In this document: positions 34,930 to 43,274 of the stretch, piece by piece
Position numbering within the stretch: position 1 is the first letter of the stretch
Layout of the letters: each line of letters opens with the position of its first letter
NCBI GenBank assembly: GCA_003223395.1
Contig: QHUZ01000020.1
Coordinates: 62,001 to 126,000, forward strand
Source: Gemmatimonadota bacterium
Lineage (GTDB): Bacteria > Gemmatimonadota > Gemmatimonadetes > Gemmatimonadales > GWC2-71-9
DNA length: 64,000 nucleotides
Direction of reading: 5' to 3'
Made by a program: the position numbers and the translations under genes
The notes under the pieces: model-generated
The model's database searches: none
Seen by the model: only the letters and a program-made list of their open reading frames with translations
What the model was told of the DNA's origin: nothing

Positions 34930-36102
34930 ATGATCTTCGAACTCGAAGAAACCGTTACGCAGAACGCGCGGATGAAAGTCGTCGGCGTCGGGGGGGGCGG
35001 CGGCAACGCCCTCAACCGGATGATCGACGAGCACGTGAGCGGAGTCGAGTTCATCTCGGTGAACACCGATGCTCAGGCGCTCCTCAACAACAAAGCCGAT
35101 GTCAAAGTGCAGATCGGCAAGAAGCTGACGCGCGGGCTCGGCGCCGGCGCGCGGCCCGAGATCGGCCGGCAGGCGATCGAGGAAAACCGCGACGAAGTGC
35201 TGCATTCACTCCAGGGCGCGGACCTCGTGTTCGTGACCTGCGGCATGGGCGGCGGGACCGGCACCGGCGCGGCGCCGATCATCTCGCAGGTCGCCCGCGA
35301 TCTGGGCGCCCTGACGATCGGGATCTGCACCAAGCCGTTCCTGTTCGAAGGCCGCAAGCGCATGCGTCAGGCGGAGATGGGGATTGCCGAGATGCGCAAG
35401 CACGTGGACACGATGATCGTCGTGCCCAACGAGCGGCTGCTCGCGGTCGTGGGGAAGGGGATTCCGTTTCAGGACGCGCTCAAGAAGGCGGATGAGGTCC
35501 TGCTGCACGCGACGCAGGGCATTTCGGCGCTCATCTGTGTGACCGGTCTCGTCAATGTAGATTTCGCGGACGTGCGCACCGTGATGCAGAATGGCGGCGC
35601 CGCATTGATGGGAACGGGCCAGGGGCGCGGCGAGAACCGCGCGATGGAAGCGGCGCAGCAGGCGATTTCGAGCCCGTTGCTCGACAACATCTCGATCGCC
35701 GGCGCGACCGGCGTGCTCATCAACATCACGGGCGGCGAAGACCTGACGCTCGGTGAAGTGACGCAGATCAGCGAGGCGATTCACGACGCCGCCGGCGACG
35801 AGGCCGAGATCATCTTCGGCGCGGTGAACGACCCCGCGATGCACGGGGAAGTGCGGATCACGGTCATTGCGACGGGATTTGACAAGACCGGGGCGATGGC
35901 GGATGCGTTGGCGGGCGTGCAGCGGCCCGCCGCCGGTGTGCTGCCGTTCCGCGATCGCGCGGCTCGGCCGACGCCGATGCCGCCGCCCGGATTCGCGAAG
36001 CCGTCCGACGTCCCCCCCAAACGGGGACCGGCCCAGGCGCCGCTGAATCCTGAGCTGAACGAAATGGAAATACCGACCTTCATTCGGAGACAGATGGACT
36101 GA
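34930..36102 (+). CDS. ftsZ: Tubulin-like division GTPase FtsZ
   Basis: A 390-residue FtsZ: VVGVGGGGGNALNRMI, NTDAQAL, the tubulin signature GGGTGTGAAPI and NVDFADVRTVM (T7 loop). The C-terminal peptide EIPTFIRRQMD is the conserved site for FtsA. The spacer at about 325-375 is Pro-rich and short. GGGGAGACCC gives a good Shine-Dalgarno before ATG 34930, one of few in this cluster. The gene is 16 bases after ftsA. Confidence 0.97.
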   Translation: MIFELEETVTQNARMKVVGVGGGGGNALNRMIDEHVSGVEFISVNTDAQALLNNKADVKVQIGKKLTRGLGAGARPEIGRQAIEENRDEVLHSLQGADLVFVTCGMGGGTGTGAAPIISQVARDLGALTIGICTKPFLFEGRKRMRQAEMGIAEMRKHVDTMIVVPNERLLAVVGKGIPFQDALKKADEVLLHATQGISALICVTGLVNVDFADVRTVMQNGGAALMGTGQGRGENRAMEAAQQAISSPLLDNISIAGATGVLINITGGEDLTLGEVTQISEAIHDAAGDEAEIIFGAVNDPAMHGEVRITVIATGFDKTGAMADALAGVQRPAAGVLPFRDRAARPTPMPPPGFAKPSDVPPKRGPAQAPLNPELNEMEIPTFIRRQMD

Positions 36103-37391
36103 TGTCGTGGCGGGGGCGAGCGAGTCATTACGTTGCGGCCGGTGCACTCGCCGCGGGTCTGCTGGTCTGGGCGGCTCACGAAGCCTGGCCCTCGCGCGAC
36201 ATTCCCGTCGCGCTGCCCATCGTGGTCACCAGCGCCTACGATGAGTGGTCGGACACGCTCGGCCGGCGCGAGATCCTGTCCGACGTGCTGGCGCGAGCCG
36301 GGATCACCGGCCGCGAGTACGTCTCCTTCTTGAAGGCCACGCACGCGCTCAATCCCCGGCGGATGCAACCGGGGCTCATCTTCGAGGTGCGGCGCTTGAA
36401 GGGCGCCGCGGTCGCCCATCGCCTCGGCGTGCGGCTCGACCCCGAGCGAAACCTGGTGATGACGCGACTCGGCGGCGATTCGGGCTGGAGCGAGACGGTC
36501 GAAACCATTCCCTGGACGACGGAGCGGCTTCGCACCACCGCCGTCATTCAATCGAATCTCTACGATGCGCTCGACGCGGCGATCCCCGATTCATTTCTGC
36601 CGGTGCGCCAGCGGGTGGCGCTCGCCTGGGCCATTGCCGACGTGTACGACTGGGAGGTCGACTTCACCCGCGATCTGCGTCCCGGCGATCGCGTGGAAGT
36701 CCTGATCGAGCGGCTGCAGTCGCCGCAAGGGGAGAAGCGGCTCAGCCGGATTCTGGCCGCGCGCGTCGATGTGGCGGGGATCCCCAGCTTCGCGTTTGCG
36801 TTCGATAATCCGACCGGCGCAACCGGTTTCTATGACGATCGTGGCCGCTCGTTGCGTCGCGCCTTTCTGCGGGCGCCGCTGCGCTTCAGCCACATCTCGA
36901 GCCGCTTCGGTGGACGCTTCCATCCGATCCTCAAGCGCTGGAGAACCCACGAGGGCACCGATTACGCGGCGGGCTACGGCACGCCGGTGCGCGCCACCGC
37001 GGACGGCATCGTGACCGAGGCAGGCCGCAACGGTGGCTACGGCAATCTCATCGAGATCCGGCACGCCAACGGCATCCGCACGCGCTACGGCCACCTCTCG
37101 AAATTCGCGAAGGGCTTGCATGTCGGGCAGCGGGTCAGCCAGGAGCAGACGATCGGGTACGTCGGGTCGACCGGACTCTCCACCGGTCCGCACCTGCACT
37201 ACGAGTTCCTGGTGAACGGCCGGCCGACGAATCCCCAGCGCAAGGATGCGGGGGCCGGCGAGCCTGTGGCGGCGAAGTTGAAGTCGGCGTTCGATACCGT
37301 GCGCGCACAGCTCTTCGCGGAGCTCGAGCCCACCGGTCTCCCCGCCGCGGCTCCGGCGTTCGGCGCCGCCGCGGCGGCTCGCGAAGACTAG
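36102..37391 (+). CDS. M23 (LytM-type) peptidoglycan endopeptidase, membrane-anchored
   Basis: A 429-residue exported protein. Residues about 10-25 form a signal anchor. The middle region (about 50-240) resembles the LysM-like/OapA domains found before M23 domains. The M23 domain at about 265-375 has RFGGRFHPILKRWRTHEGTDYAA (zinc His and Asp) and GPHLHYEF (second His pair), so it looks active. ATG 36102 shares a base with the ftsZ stop, which suggests a role in septal splitting or as an activator, as for EnvC/NlpD-type proteins (those have inactive domains, this one does not). Confidence 0.88.
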   Translation: MSWRGRASHYVAAGALAAGLLVWAAHEAWPSRDIPVALPIVVTSAYDEWSDTLGRREILSDVLARAGITGREYVSFLKATHALNPRRMQPGLIFEVRRLKGAAVAHRLGVRLDPERNLVMTRLGGDSGWSETVETIPWTTERLRTTAVIQSNLYDALDAAIPDSFLPVRQRVALAWAIADVYDWEVDFTRDLRPGDRVEVLIERLQSPQGEKRLSRILAARVDVAGIPSFAFAFDNPTGATGFYDDRGRSLRRAFLRAPLRFSHISSRFGGRFHPILKRWRTHEGTDYAAGYGTPVRATADGIVTEAGRNGGYGNLIEIRHANGIRTRYGHLSKFAKGLHVGQRVSQEQTIGYVGSTGLSTGPHLHYEFLVNGRPTNPQRKDAGAGEPVAAKLKSAFDTVRAQLFAELEPTGLPAAAPAFGAAAAARED

Positions 37392-37414
37392 CCTCCAACT
37401 TCCGAACACATCTC

Positions 37415-38101
37415 GTGGAGCTCTATCCCGCCGTTGACATAGAAGGCGGGCGCGTGGCGCGCGCTCACGGCGCCATGGCCGAGCCGCTGGCGGCGCTCGA
37501 CGCGTTCGCCAGCGCCGGGACGCGCTGGATCCACCTCGTCGACATGGACCGCGCCTATGGGCGGCCGGACAATCACGAACTCGTCGGCGCGGTGCTGCAA
37601 GCCGCGGCCGTCAAGGTTCAGGTCGGGGGCGGGTTGTTTCGGGAGGCCGACATCGAGCAGATGTTCACGCTCGGCGCGACGCGCGTCGTCATCGGGCCGC
37701 GCGGGGCGGTAGACGGCGGGCTCGTGGAACGGCTCGTCGTCCGCCACGGCGCAACCCGGCTCGCCGTCGGGATCGATGCGAAGCACGGCCGGGTCGCACC
37801 GCGCGGCACAGGCGACATTCTCGATCTCACGGCGCACGAGCTCGCGCAGCGAGTGTCGCGGCTGGGGATCCGCACGATCATCTACAACGAGGTCACGCGC
37901 GACGGCCAGCTGACAGGTCCCGACATCGACGGGGCCAAACACCTCGCCGCACTCGGCCTGGACGTGATCGTCTCGGGCGGCGTGGGCTCGCTCGACGATT
38001 TGCGCGCGGCGCGCGCCGCGCGGCTGGCTGGCGCGTGCGTCGGGCGCGCGCTGTACGACGGCAAATTCACGATCGCGGAGGCGCTTGCGTGCCTCTCATG
38101 A
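37415..38101 (+). CDS. hisA: HisA-family TIM barrel, ProFAR isomerase
   Basis: A 228-residue TIM barrel with the HisA/HisF plan: D8 in YPAVDIEGG, phosphate loops QVGGGL and VSGGVGSL, and D121 in VGIDAKHG, matching the two catalytic aspartates of HisA. It should isomerise ProFAR to PRFAR in histidine synthesis. Two oddities: the threonine expected in the YTDIxRDG loop is N158 (IIYNEVTRDG), and the loop after the first strand is shorter than usual. It stands outside any his operon, between the M23 peptidase and a VWA-like gene. A related but altered function is possible. Confidence 0.72.
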   Translation: MELYPAVDIEGGRVARAHGAMAEPLAALDAFASAGTRWIHLVDMDRAYGRPDNHELVGAVLQAAAVKVQVGGGLFREADIEQMFTLGATRVVIGPRGAVDGGLVERLVVRHGATRLAVGIDAKHGRVAPRGTGDILDLTAHELAQRVSRLGIRTIIYNEVTRDGQLTGPDIDGAKHLAALGLDVIVSGGVGSLDDLRAARAARLAGACVGRALYDGKFTIAEALACLS

Positions 38102-39837
38102 TCCTGCGCGGCATCGCCGTGCTGTCGCTGATCCTCCTGCTCTGGAATCCTGCCAGCTCGCGTCTGCTGCCTGCCGGTGACCAGCCCATCGTGCTGCTCG
38201 ATGCGTCGCTCAGCATGACCGGTGCGCCGTGGCGCGCCGCGCTCGACACCGCGCGCGCGTACGCGCGGCGGCGCGCGGTCGTGTGGCGATTCGGGACTGG
38301 CGTGACCGCGTTCGACACCGCAGCGCCGGCGGCCGGCGCCAGCCACCTCGCTCCGGCGCTCGAAGCGGCCGCCGGGAGGGCAGGTGAGGTCGTCGTCGTG
38401 ACCGACGGCGACGTGGACGACGTGGCGGCAATTCCCGCCGATCTGCTCCGGCGCCCCCGCGTCATCGTCCAGCCTCGCGCGCCGTTCTTCGATGCGTACG
38501 TCGCCGGGATTGAAGGGCCGAGGCATGTGACGCGGGGCGACACCATCCGGCTCAGGGTGAGTTACGGCGTAGCGGGAACGAGGGACGGGGGACGGGGGAC
38601 GGGTAAGGCGACGCTCGTGGTGTCGGTGGAAGGTCGCCGCATTGCATCGCAGTCGGTTACGCTTCCCGATAGCGGCGTCCTGACGACGGAGATCACCCTT
38701 CCCTCGTCCCACGTCCCCCGTCCCGGTTGGTCAGTGCTCGAGGTCAGTCTCGATGGTGTGAAGGACAGTGAACCCCGAGACGACAGCCGTCAGTTCGTCG
38801 TCGACGTCAGCCTCGAGCCCGCGGCCGTTATCTTCGCCTCGCCGCCGGATTGGGAGGCGCGGTTCCTCGCCCGTACGCTCAGCGACGTCGCCCGCGTGCC
38901 GGTGAAGGTGTTCGTCGAGACGGAGCCGGGACGCTGGCGCGACGGCGCGACACTCGCGCCCGCCGCGACCAACGTGCTCACGAGCGCGGCGGCGAACGCG
39001 CGGCTCGTGATCGCGATGGGCGACCCGGAGCGTGCGCGCGCGTTCACCCGTGGATCGAGAAACGCGCTGCTCGTGTGGCCCACGAATGGCCAGCCGGGTG
39101 ACTGGTACGTCGAGCGCCCGCTCTCCTCTCCGCTCACCGCCGCGCTCGCCGGCGTGATTTGGGACTCCCTGCCGCCCGCGACGGCGGTCTTCGTGCAGCC
39201 GCACGATTCGAATCCTGCGGCGACGGTCGCGCTGGTCGCCCGGCTGGCGCGGCGCGGCGTCCCGCGCCCGATCGTCACGCTCGAGGAACGCAACGGCGGG
39301 CAACGGGTCGCCACCGTCAAGGCGGCCGGGCTGTGGCGCTGGGCGTTTCGCGGCGGCGCCGCGCAGGAGGGCTATCGCAGCGTTGTGGCAGCACTGGTGG
39401 ACTGGCTCTTGAGGGAGCGCGGAGCGGGGAGCAGGGAGCGGGCAGTTCCGCTCGCTCTGGAGGCAGCGAACGGGCTGCCGATCGTCTGGCGGTGGACATC
39501 GTCGGATACTGCGCGCGCGCTCGCCGTCAGATTGCGAACGGGCGATACGACGCGCACGGACACATTGCGGTTCGACGCGGCCGGCCGCGCCGAGCTGTTG
39601 CTGCCGCCCGGCGCGTACCGATACGCGTTGAGCGGCGGTCCGGAGCAGGGTGTCGTTGCGGTCGAGACATACTCCGATGAGTGGCTGCCGCGCGCGCCGG
39701 CACTCAGCGCGCAGCCGGGGGAGGCGACGTCCCGCTTCGCCTCGATCGGGCTGCGCGACCGCTGGTGGCTCTTCATCATCGCGATCGCGGCACTGGCGAC
39801 GGAATGGGCGCTGCGCCGGCGCCAGGGATTGCCGTGA
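38098..39837 (+). CDS. Membrane protein with VWA-like domain
   Basis: A 579-residue protein with an N-terminal hydrophobic helix (LRGIAVLSLILLLW), then IVLLDASLSMTG, a DxSxS metal-binding motif of VWA domains, and VVVVTDGDVDD where a VWA aspartate is expected. A long middle region has an immunoglobulin-like look, and a C-terminal helix (WWLFIIAIAALATEWAL) ends in a basic tail. It resembles the two-TM VWA proteins of Bat-type loci; no such partner is here. ATG 38098 (ATGA with hisA) is preferred over GTG 38089. Three purine-rich microrepeats interrupt the gene in frame (38582-38602, 38704-38725, 39412-39446). Confidence 0.68.
   Translation: MILRGIAVLSLILLLWNPASSRLLPAGDQPIVLLDASLSMTGAPWRAALDTARAYARRRAVVWRFGTGVTAFDTAAPAAGASHLAPALEAAAGRAGEVVVVTDGDVDDVAAIPADLLRRPRVIVQPRAPFFDAYVAGIEGPRHVTRGDTIRLRVSYGVAGTRDGGRGTGKATLVVSVEGRRIASQSVTLPDSGVLTTEITLPSSHVPRPGWSVLEVSLDGVKDSEPRDDSRQFVVDVSLEPAAVIFASPPDWEARFLARTLSDVARVPVKVFVETEPGRWRDGATLAPAATNVLTSAAANARLVIAMGDPERARAFTRGSRNALLVWPTNGQPGDWYVERPLSSPLTAALAGVIWDSLPPATAVFVQPHDSNPAATVALVARLARRGVPRPIVTLEERNGGQRVATVKAAGLWRWAFRGGAAQEGYRSVVAALVDWLLRERGAGSRERAVPLALEAANGLPIVWRWTSSDTARALAVRLRTGDTTRTDTLRFDAAGRAELLLPPGAYRYALSGGPEQGVVAVETYSDEWLPRAPALSAQPGEATSRFASIGLRDRWWLFIIAIAALATEWALRRRQGLP
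38582..38725. repeat. Inverted GGGAC-type microrepeats inside the VWA-like gene
   Basis: The left arm near 38582-38602 is GGGACG-rich and the right arm near 38704-38725 is its imperfect reverse complement, about one mismatch in ten. The left arm codes TRDGGRGTG and the right arm SSHVPRPG, both unlike their surroundings. A related GGGAGC run lies at 39412-39446 (ERGAGSRERA). Confidence 0.65.
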
Positions 39838-40679
39838 CGGGTCTCTGGAAAAAGGTCGGCCGCCTCTTCACGGGCGGTGCGGTGGACACCGTCAAGCTCG
39901 AAGCAGTGCAGCGCATGCTGGTCGAGGCGGACTTCGGCGTTGCCGCGACGAACGAGACGGTCGAGAAGCTGAGTCGCGCCGACACGGTCGATCAAGCGAG
40001 TCTCGAGCGGATCATCGTCGAGGAGCTGGGTCCGGCGGCGACACCCCTGGCGCGTGCAGCGGAGCCGCCGACAGTCATCGTGATCTTCGGCGTGAACGGC
40101 ACCGGGAAAACGACGTCCGTTGCGAAGCTTGCGAAGCTGCTGCAACGCGAAGGACGCAGCGTGCTGCTGGCGGCGGCCGACACATTCCGCGCCGGCGCGA
40201 CCGAACAGCTCAAGGTCTGGGCCGATCGTTTGAACGCGCCGTTCGTGGGCGCATCCCACAGGGGCGACCCCGCCGCCGTCGCGTTCGACGCGGTCGAAGC
40301 CGCCACCACCCGCGGCGTGGACACGGTGCTCGTGGACACCGCGGGGCGGCTTCATACCGACGAGCGGCTGCGCGAAGAGCTCAAGAAGGTCGTGCGCGTC
40401 GTGGGAAAGCGCCAAGCGGGGGCACCGCATGAATCGCTGCTCGTGCTCGACGCCACCGTCGGGCAGAACGCGGTTCGCCAGGCGGAGGCGTTCGCCGCCG
40501 CGGTCCCGCTCACCGGTCTGGTGATTGCCAAACTGGATGGTACCGCCAAGGGTGGGAGCGTCGTGGCACTGCGGCGCGCGGTCCAGGTACCGATCCGGTT
40601 TCTCGGAACCGGAGAAACCCTCGACGACCTCGAGCTGTTCGATCCCGTGGTGTTCGCCCACCGCCTGGTTTCCGGGTGA
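39834..40679 (+). CDS. ftsY: Signal recognition particle receptor FtsY
   Basis: A 281-residue SRP GTPase, essentially the NG domain alone, without the long acidic A domain of enteric FtsY. GVNGTGKTTS P-loop, ADTFRAGATEQL (I-box), VLVDTAGRLHTDE, and AKLDGTAKGGS are all present. It receives ribosome-SRP complexes at the membrane. GTG 39834 overlaps the VWA gene stop and its own stop overlaps recG as GTGA. Confidence 0.95.
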   Translation: MTGLWKKVGRLFTGGAVDTVKLEAVQRMLVEADFGVAATNETVEKLSRADTVDQASLERIIVEELGPAATPLARAAEPPTVIVIFGVNGTGKTTSVAKLAKLLQREGRSVLLAAADTFRAGATEQLKVWADRLNAPFVGASHRGDPAAVAFDAVEAATTRGVDTVLVDTAGRLHTDERLREELKKVVRVVGKRQAGAPHESLLVLDATVGQNAVRQAEAFAAAVPLTGLVIAKLDGTAKGGSVVALRRAVQVPIRFLGTGETLDDLELFDPVVFAHRLVSG

Positions 40680-42742
40680 AGCTCCAGCTCAACTCGCCAG
40701 TCAAGTTCCTCAAAGGCGTCGGCCCGAAGCGCGCTGAGGCCCTCCAGAGACTCGGTATCCGCACCGTCGGTGATCTCCTGTATCACGTGCCGCATCGCTA
40801 TCTCGACGCCACCACCGTCACGCCGTTGGCGCGTGCGGCGATTGGACAAGACGTCACGTGCGTGGGCCGTGTCGTCAGCACGGGAGTGTTGCCCACCCGA
40901 CGGGGACTGCGGGTGTTCCGCGCGGTGCTCAAGGATGACAGCGGCTTGCTCGAGTGCGCATGGCCCGGCCGCCCCTTCCTCGAGCGGCAGATCAAGAAGG
41001 GGCAGCTGTTGCTGGTCACGGGACCCGTGCGCTACTACCACGGCAAGCAGATCGTGCCGCGCGAGTTCATCGTCCTCGCCGAACCAGACGACGAGAACGA
41101 GAGCAATCCGGGGCTGGTGCTGCCCGTGTACCCGGCGACCGAGGGCCTCACCCATCGGCAGATTCGCGCCCTCGTGCAGCAGCATCTGAACGAGCTGCTG
41201 CCGCTCGTCACCGATCCGCATCCCGCCGCGTTCCGCGCCACCCACAACCTGATCGAGCTGCGTCCCGCGCTCGAGCTGATGCATCGCCCCAAGCGCGTCG
41301 AGGAGGCCGAGCTGGGGCGCCGGCGCCTCGCGTTCGACGAGCTGTTCGACCAGCAGCTGGTGCAGGCGCGCGCCCGACACCTCGCGAAGCGTTCCCGTGC
41401 CGGCATTCGCTTCGAGCTCAAGCGCGAGCTCACGACAAAGCTCAGAGAAAATCTTCCATTCGAGCTCACCGGAGATCAACGCCAGGCGATCCGTGAGATC
41501 AGCGGCGATATGACGGCCCCGCTGCGGATGCACCGGCTCCTGATGGGCGACGTGGGTACGGGAAAGACGGTCGTCGCGCTGTTCGCCATGCTGCTCGCCG
41601 CCGAGAACGACTATCAGGCCGCGATCATGGCGCCGACGGAGCTCCTCGCCGAGCAGCACGGCGCGACCTTGACGCGGCTGCTCGAGCCGCTCGCGATCCG
41701 TCCTGAGCTCCTGCTGGGCCGCATGACGGCAGCGGAGAAATCGGCCGTGCGGGAGCGCATCGCCAGCGGTGGGCCGCGCCTCGTCGTCGGAACGCACGCG
41801 CTGATCCAGGAGTCGGTCACGTTCCGCAGGCTGGGTCTTGCCGTCATCGACGAGCAGCACCGCTTCGGGGTCGAGCAGCGCGCCGCGCTCGTCGAGAAGG
41901 GTGACGCTCCCGACGTCTTGCTGCTGACCGCCACCCCGATTCCCCGATCCCTCGCCCTCACGCTGTATGGCGATCTCGACGTGACGCAGCTGCGCGAGCG
42001 GCCACCCGGCCGCGGTGCGGTCAAGACCGCTCTCCGCACCGACGCAGCGCGGTCGAAGATCTACACGTTCATCCGCAGCGAGTGCGCCGCGGGGCGGCAG
42101 GCCTACGTCATTTATCCCGTCATCGACGAATCAGAGCGCGCCGACCTGAAGGCCGCCACCACGATGGCCGAGAAGTTGGCGAAGACGTTCTCCGAGTTTC
42201 GCGTGGGCCTCGTGCACGGCCGGCTGAAGGCCGATGAGCGCGATGCCACGATGCGCGCCTTTCGCGACAACACAGTCAACATTCTCGTCGCGACCAGCGT
42301 CATCGAAGTCGGGATCGACGTCGCGAATGCCACGGTGATGCTGATCGAGCATGCCGAGCGATTCGGATTGGCACAGCTGCACCAACTCCGCGGCCGAGTG
42401 GGGCGTGGACCGGCGGCCAGCCACTGCATTCTGCTGTCGGATTCCGCGGAGGCCGCGGCGCGGCTGCAGGCGTTCTGCGAAACGACGGACGGCTTCAAGA
42501 TCGCCGAGCTGGACCTCCACGAGCGTGGCATGGGCGAGCTCGCCGGCGCTCGGCAGTCCGGCGGCGTGCCGTTACGCTATGCGAATCTCGAGACCGACTT
42601 GCCGCTGCTCGATGCCGCGCGCACCGCGGCCGCGGCGATGATCGCTACGGATCCGGCGCTCGAGCGGCGCGAGCACGCGGCGTACCGCGAGCGGATTGTG
42701 ACGCGATATGAGCGAGGCTTCGAGCTGTTCCGGGTAGGGTGA
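40676..42742 (+). CDS. recG: ATP-dependent DNA helicase RecG
   Basis: A 688-residue RecG that remodels stalled forks. An N-terminal wedge/OB region (VKFLKGVGPKRAEALQRLGI, VGRVVSTGVLPTRRGLRVFRAVL) precedes the helicase core with Walker A GDVGTGKT, Walker B box DEQHRFGVEQR, TATPIPRSLALTLYGDLD, and motif VI QLRGRVGRG, ending with the RecG C-terminal motifs GELAGARQSG. GTG 40676 overlaps ftsY. Its TGA forms the left end of a perfect palindrome shared with the convergent gene. Confidence 0.95.
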   Translation: MKLQLNSPVKFLKGVGPKRAEALQRLGIRTVGDLLYHVPHRYLDATTVTPLARAAIGQDVTCVGRVVSTGVLPTRRGLRVFRAVLKDDSGLLECAWPGRPFLERQIKKGQLLLVTGPVRYYHGKQIVPREFIVLAEPDDENESNPGLVLPVYPATEGLTHRQIRALVQQHLNELLPLVTDPHPAAFRATHNLIELRPALELMHRPKRVEEAELGRRRLAFDELFDQQLVQARARHLAKRSRAGIRFELKRELTTKLRENLPFELTGDQRQAIREISGDMTAPLRMHRLLMGDVGTGKTVVALFAMLLAAENDYQAAIMAPTELLAEQHGATLTRLLEPLAIRPELLLGRMTAAEKSAVRERIASGGPRLVVGTHALIQESVTFRRLGLAVIDEQHRFGVEQRAALVEKGDAPDVLLLTATPIPRSLALTLYGDLDVTQLRERPPGRGAVKTALRTDAARSKIYTFIRSECAAGRQAYVIYPVIDESERADLKAATTMAEKLAKTFSEFRVGLVHGRLKADERDATMRAFRDNTVNILVATSVIEVGIDVANATVMLIEHAERFGLAQLHQLRGRVGRGPAASHCILLSDSAEAAARLQAFCETTDGFKIAELDLHERGMGELAGARQSGGVPLRYANLETDLPLLDAARTAAAAMIATDPALERREHAAYRERIVTRYERGFELFRVG

Positions 42743-42764
42743 CCCGGGGCCGTGCCCCGGGTCA
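42740..42764. repeat. Perfect palindrome bearing the stop codons of two convergent genes
   Basis: Eleven-base arms TGACCCGGGGC and GCCCCGGGTCA surround CGT. The first TGA is the recG stop and the reverse complement of the last TCA is the stop of the minus-strand gene. No T-run follows on either strand, so it is not a canonical terminator, although the hairpin may still slow polymerase. The CCCGGGGCCG core recurs in comEC at 57848-57870. Confidence 0.92.
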
Positions 42765-43274
42765 AAATGGAAGGCGAACGCCCACCTGCAGTCGGTTCGC
42801 GGGGAACGGAATATTCTCCGGCCCTTGCCCCGGATGCAGGTCGATGATGAACAGCGCCGTCGTGGCGAGCAGTCCCGCCTGGGCACCCAGCAGCCACCGA
42901 TTGGCCCGCCGGTCGAACGCGCGCGAGCGTTGATACAGCGCCTCGGCGTCGCTCCGCACGTACCGGCCGTCCGATCCCAGCGCACACGCGTCCTGCGCCG
43001 CGCGGCAGATATCGAGCAGCGCATTCCACTCACGGCGGGACCGGCCGTGCTCCCGCTCAGCGAAGAAGATCAGAGCCGCGACGCTTGCTGCAGTGAACCA
43101 TTTGCCGTTGTGGACGAGGGCCTGCTGGAACGAGGCTCGTTGGCCGTCTGCCATCAGCCGTCTGCTGTCAGCACAGACGGCCGACGGCTGACGGCAGATG
43201 GCCTGGCTCCGGAGCGCCGGGACCGCACCGCAAGCCAACACGCCAAGGACGGTAATCGAGCGACGCGTCATCAT
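42762..43274 (-). CDS. Small exported or membrane protein, unrecognised
   Basis: A 170-residue protein with a signal-like N-terminus (RRSITVLGVLACGAVPALRSQA), a hydrophobic helix near 60-72 (FTAASVAALIFFAE) and another near 130-143 (GLLATTALFIIDL), ending VGVRLPF with a barrel-like terminal phenylalanine. No family is recognised. ATG 43274 overlaps the stop of the upstream minus-strand gene (ATGA), so the two are an operon. Residues about 26-46 (CRQPSAVCADSRRLMADG) are coded by an inverted repeat and look like an in-frame insertion just after the signal peptide. Confidence 0.65.
   Translation of the reverse strand: MMTRRSITVLGVLACGAVPALRSQAICRQPSAVCADSRRLMADGQRASFQQALVHNGKWFTAASVAALIFFAEREHGRSRREWNALLDICRAAQDACALGSDGRYVRSDAEALYQRSRAFDRRANRWLLGAQAGLLATTALFIIDLHPGQGPENIPFPANRLQVGVRLPF
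43143..43202. repeat. Imperfect 20-bp inverted repeat inside a coding region
   Basis: The arms at 43143-43162 and 43183-43202 (GCCGTCTGCC...CAGCCGTC type) are reverse complements with two mismatches, with a 20-base loop that continues the same motif. It is in frame within the small exported protein. Confidence 0.85.

Noticed and set aside
42740-42764. Bidirectional Rho-independent terminator
   Set aside because: The stem is strong, but neither strand has a T-run after it. It is better described as a palindromic repeat carrying two stop codons.
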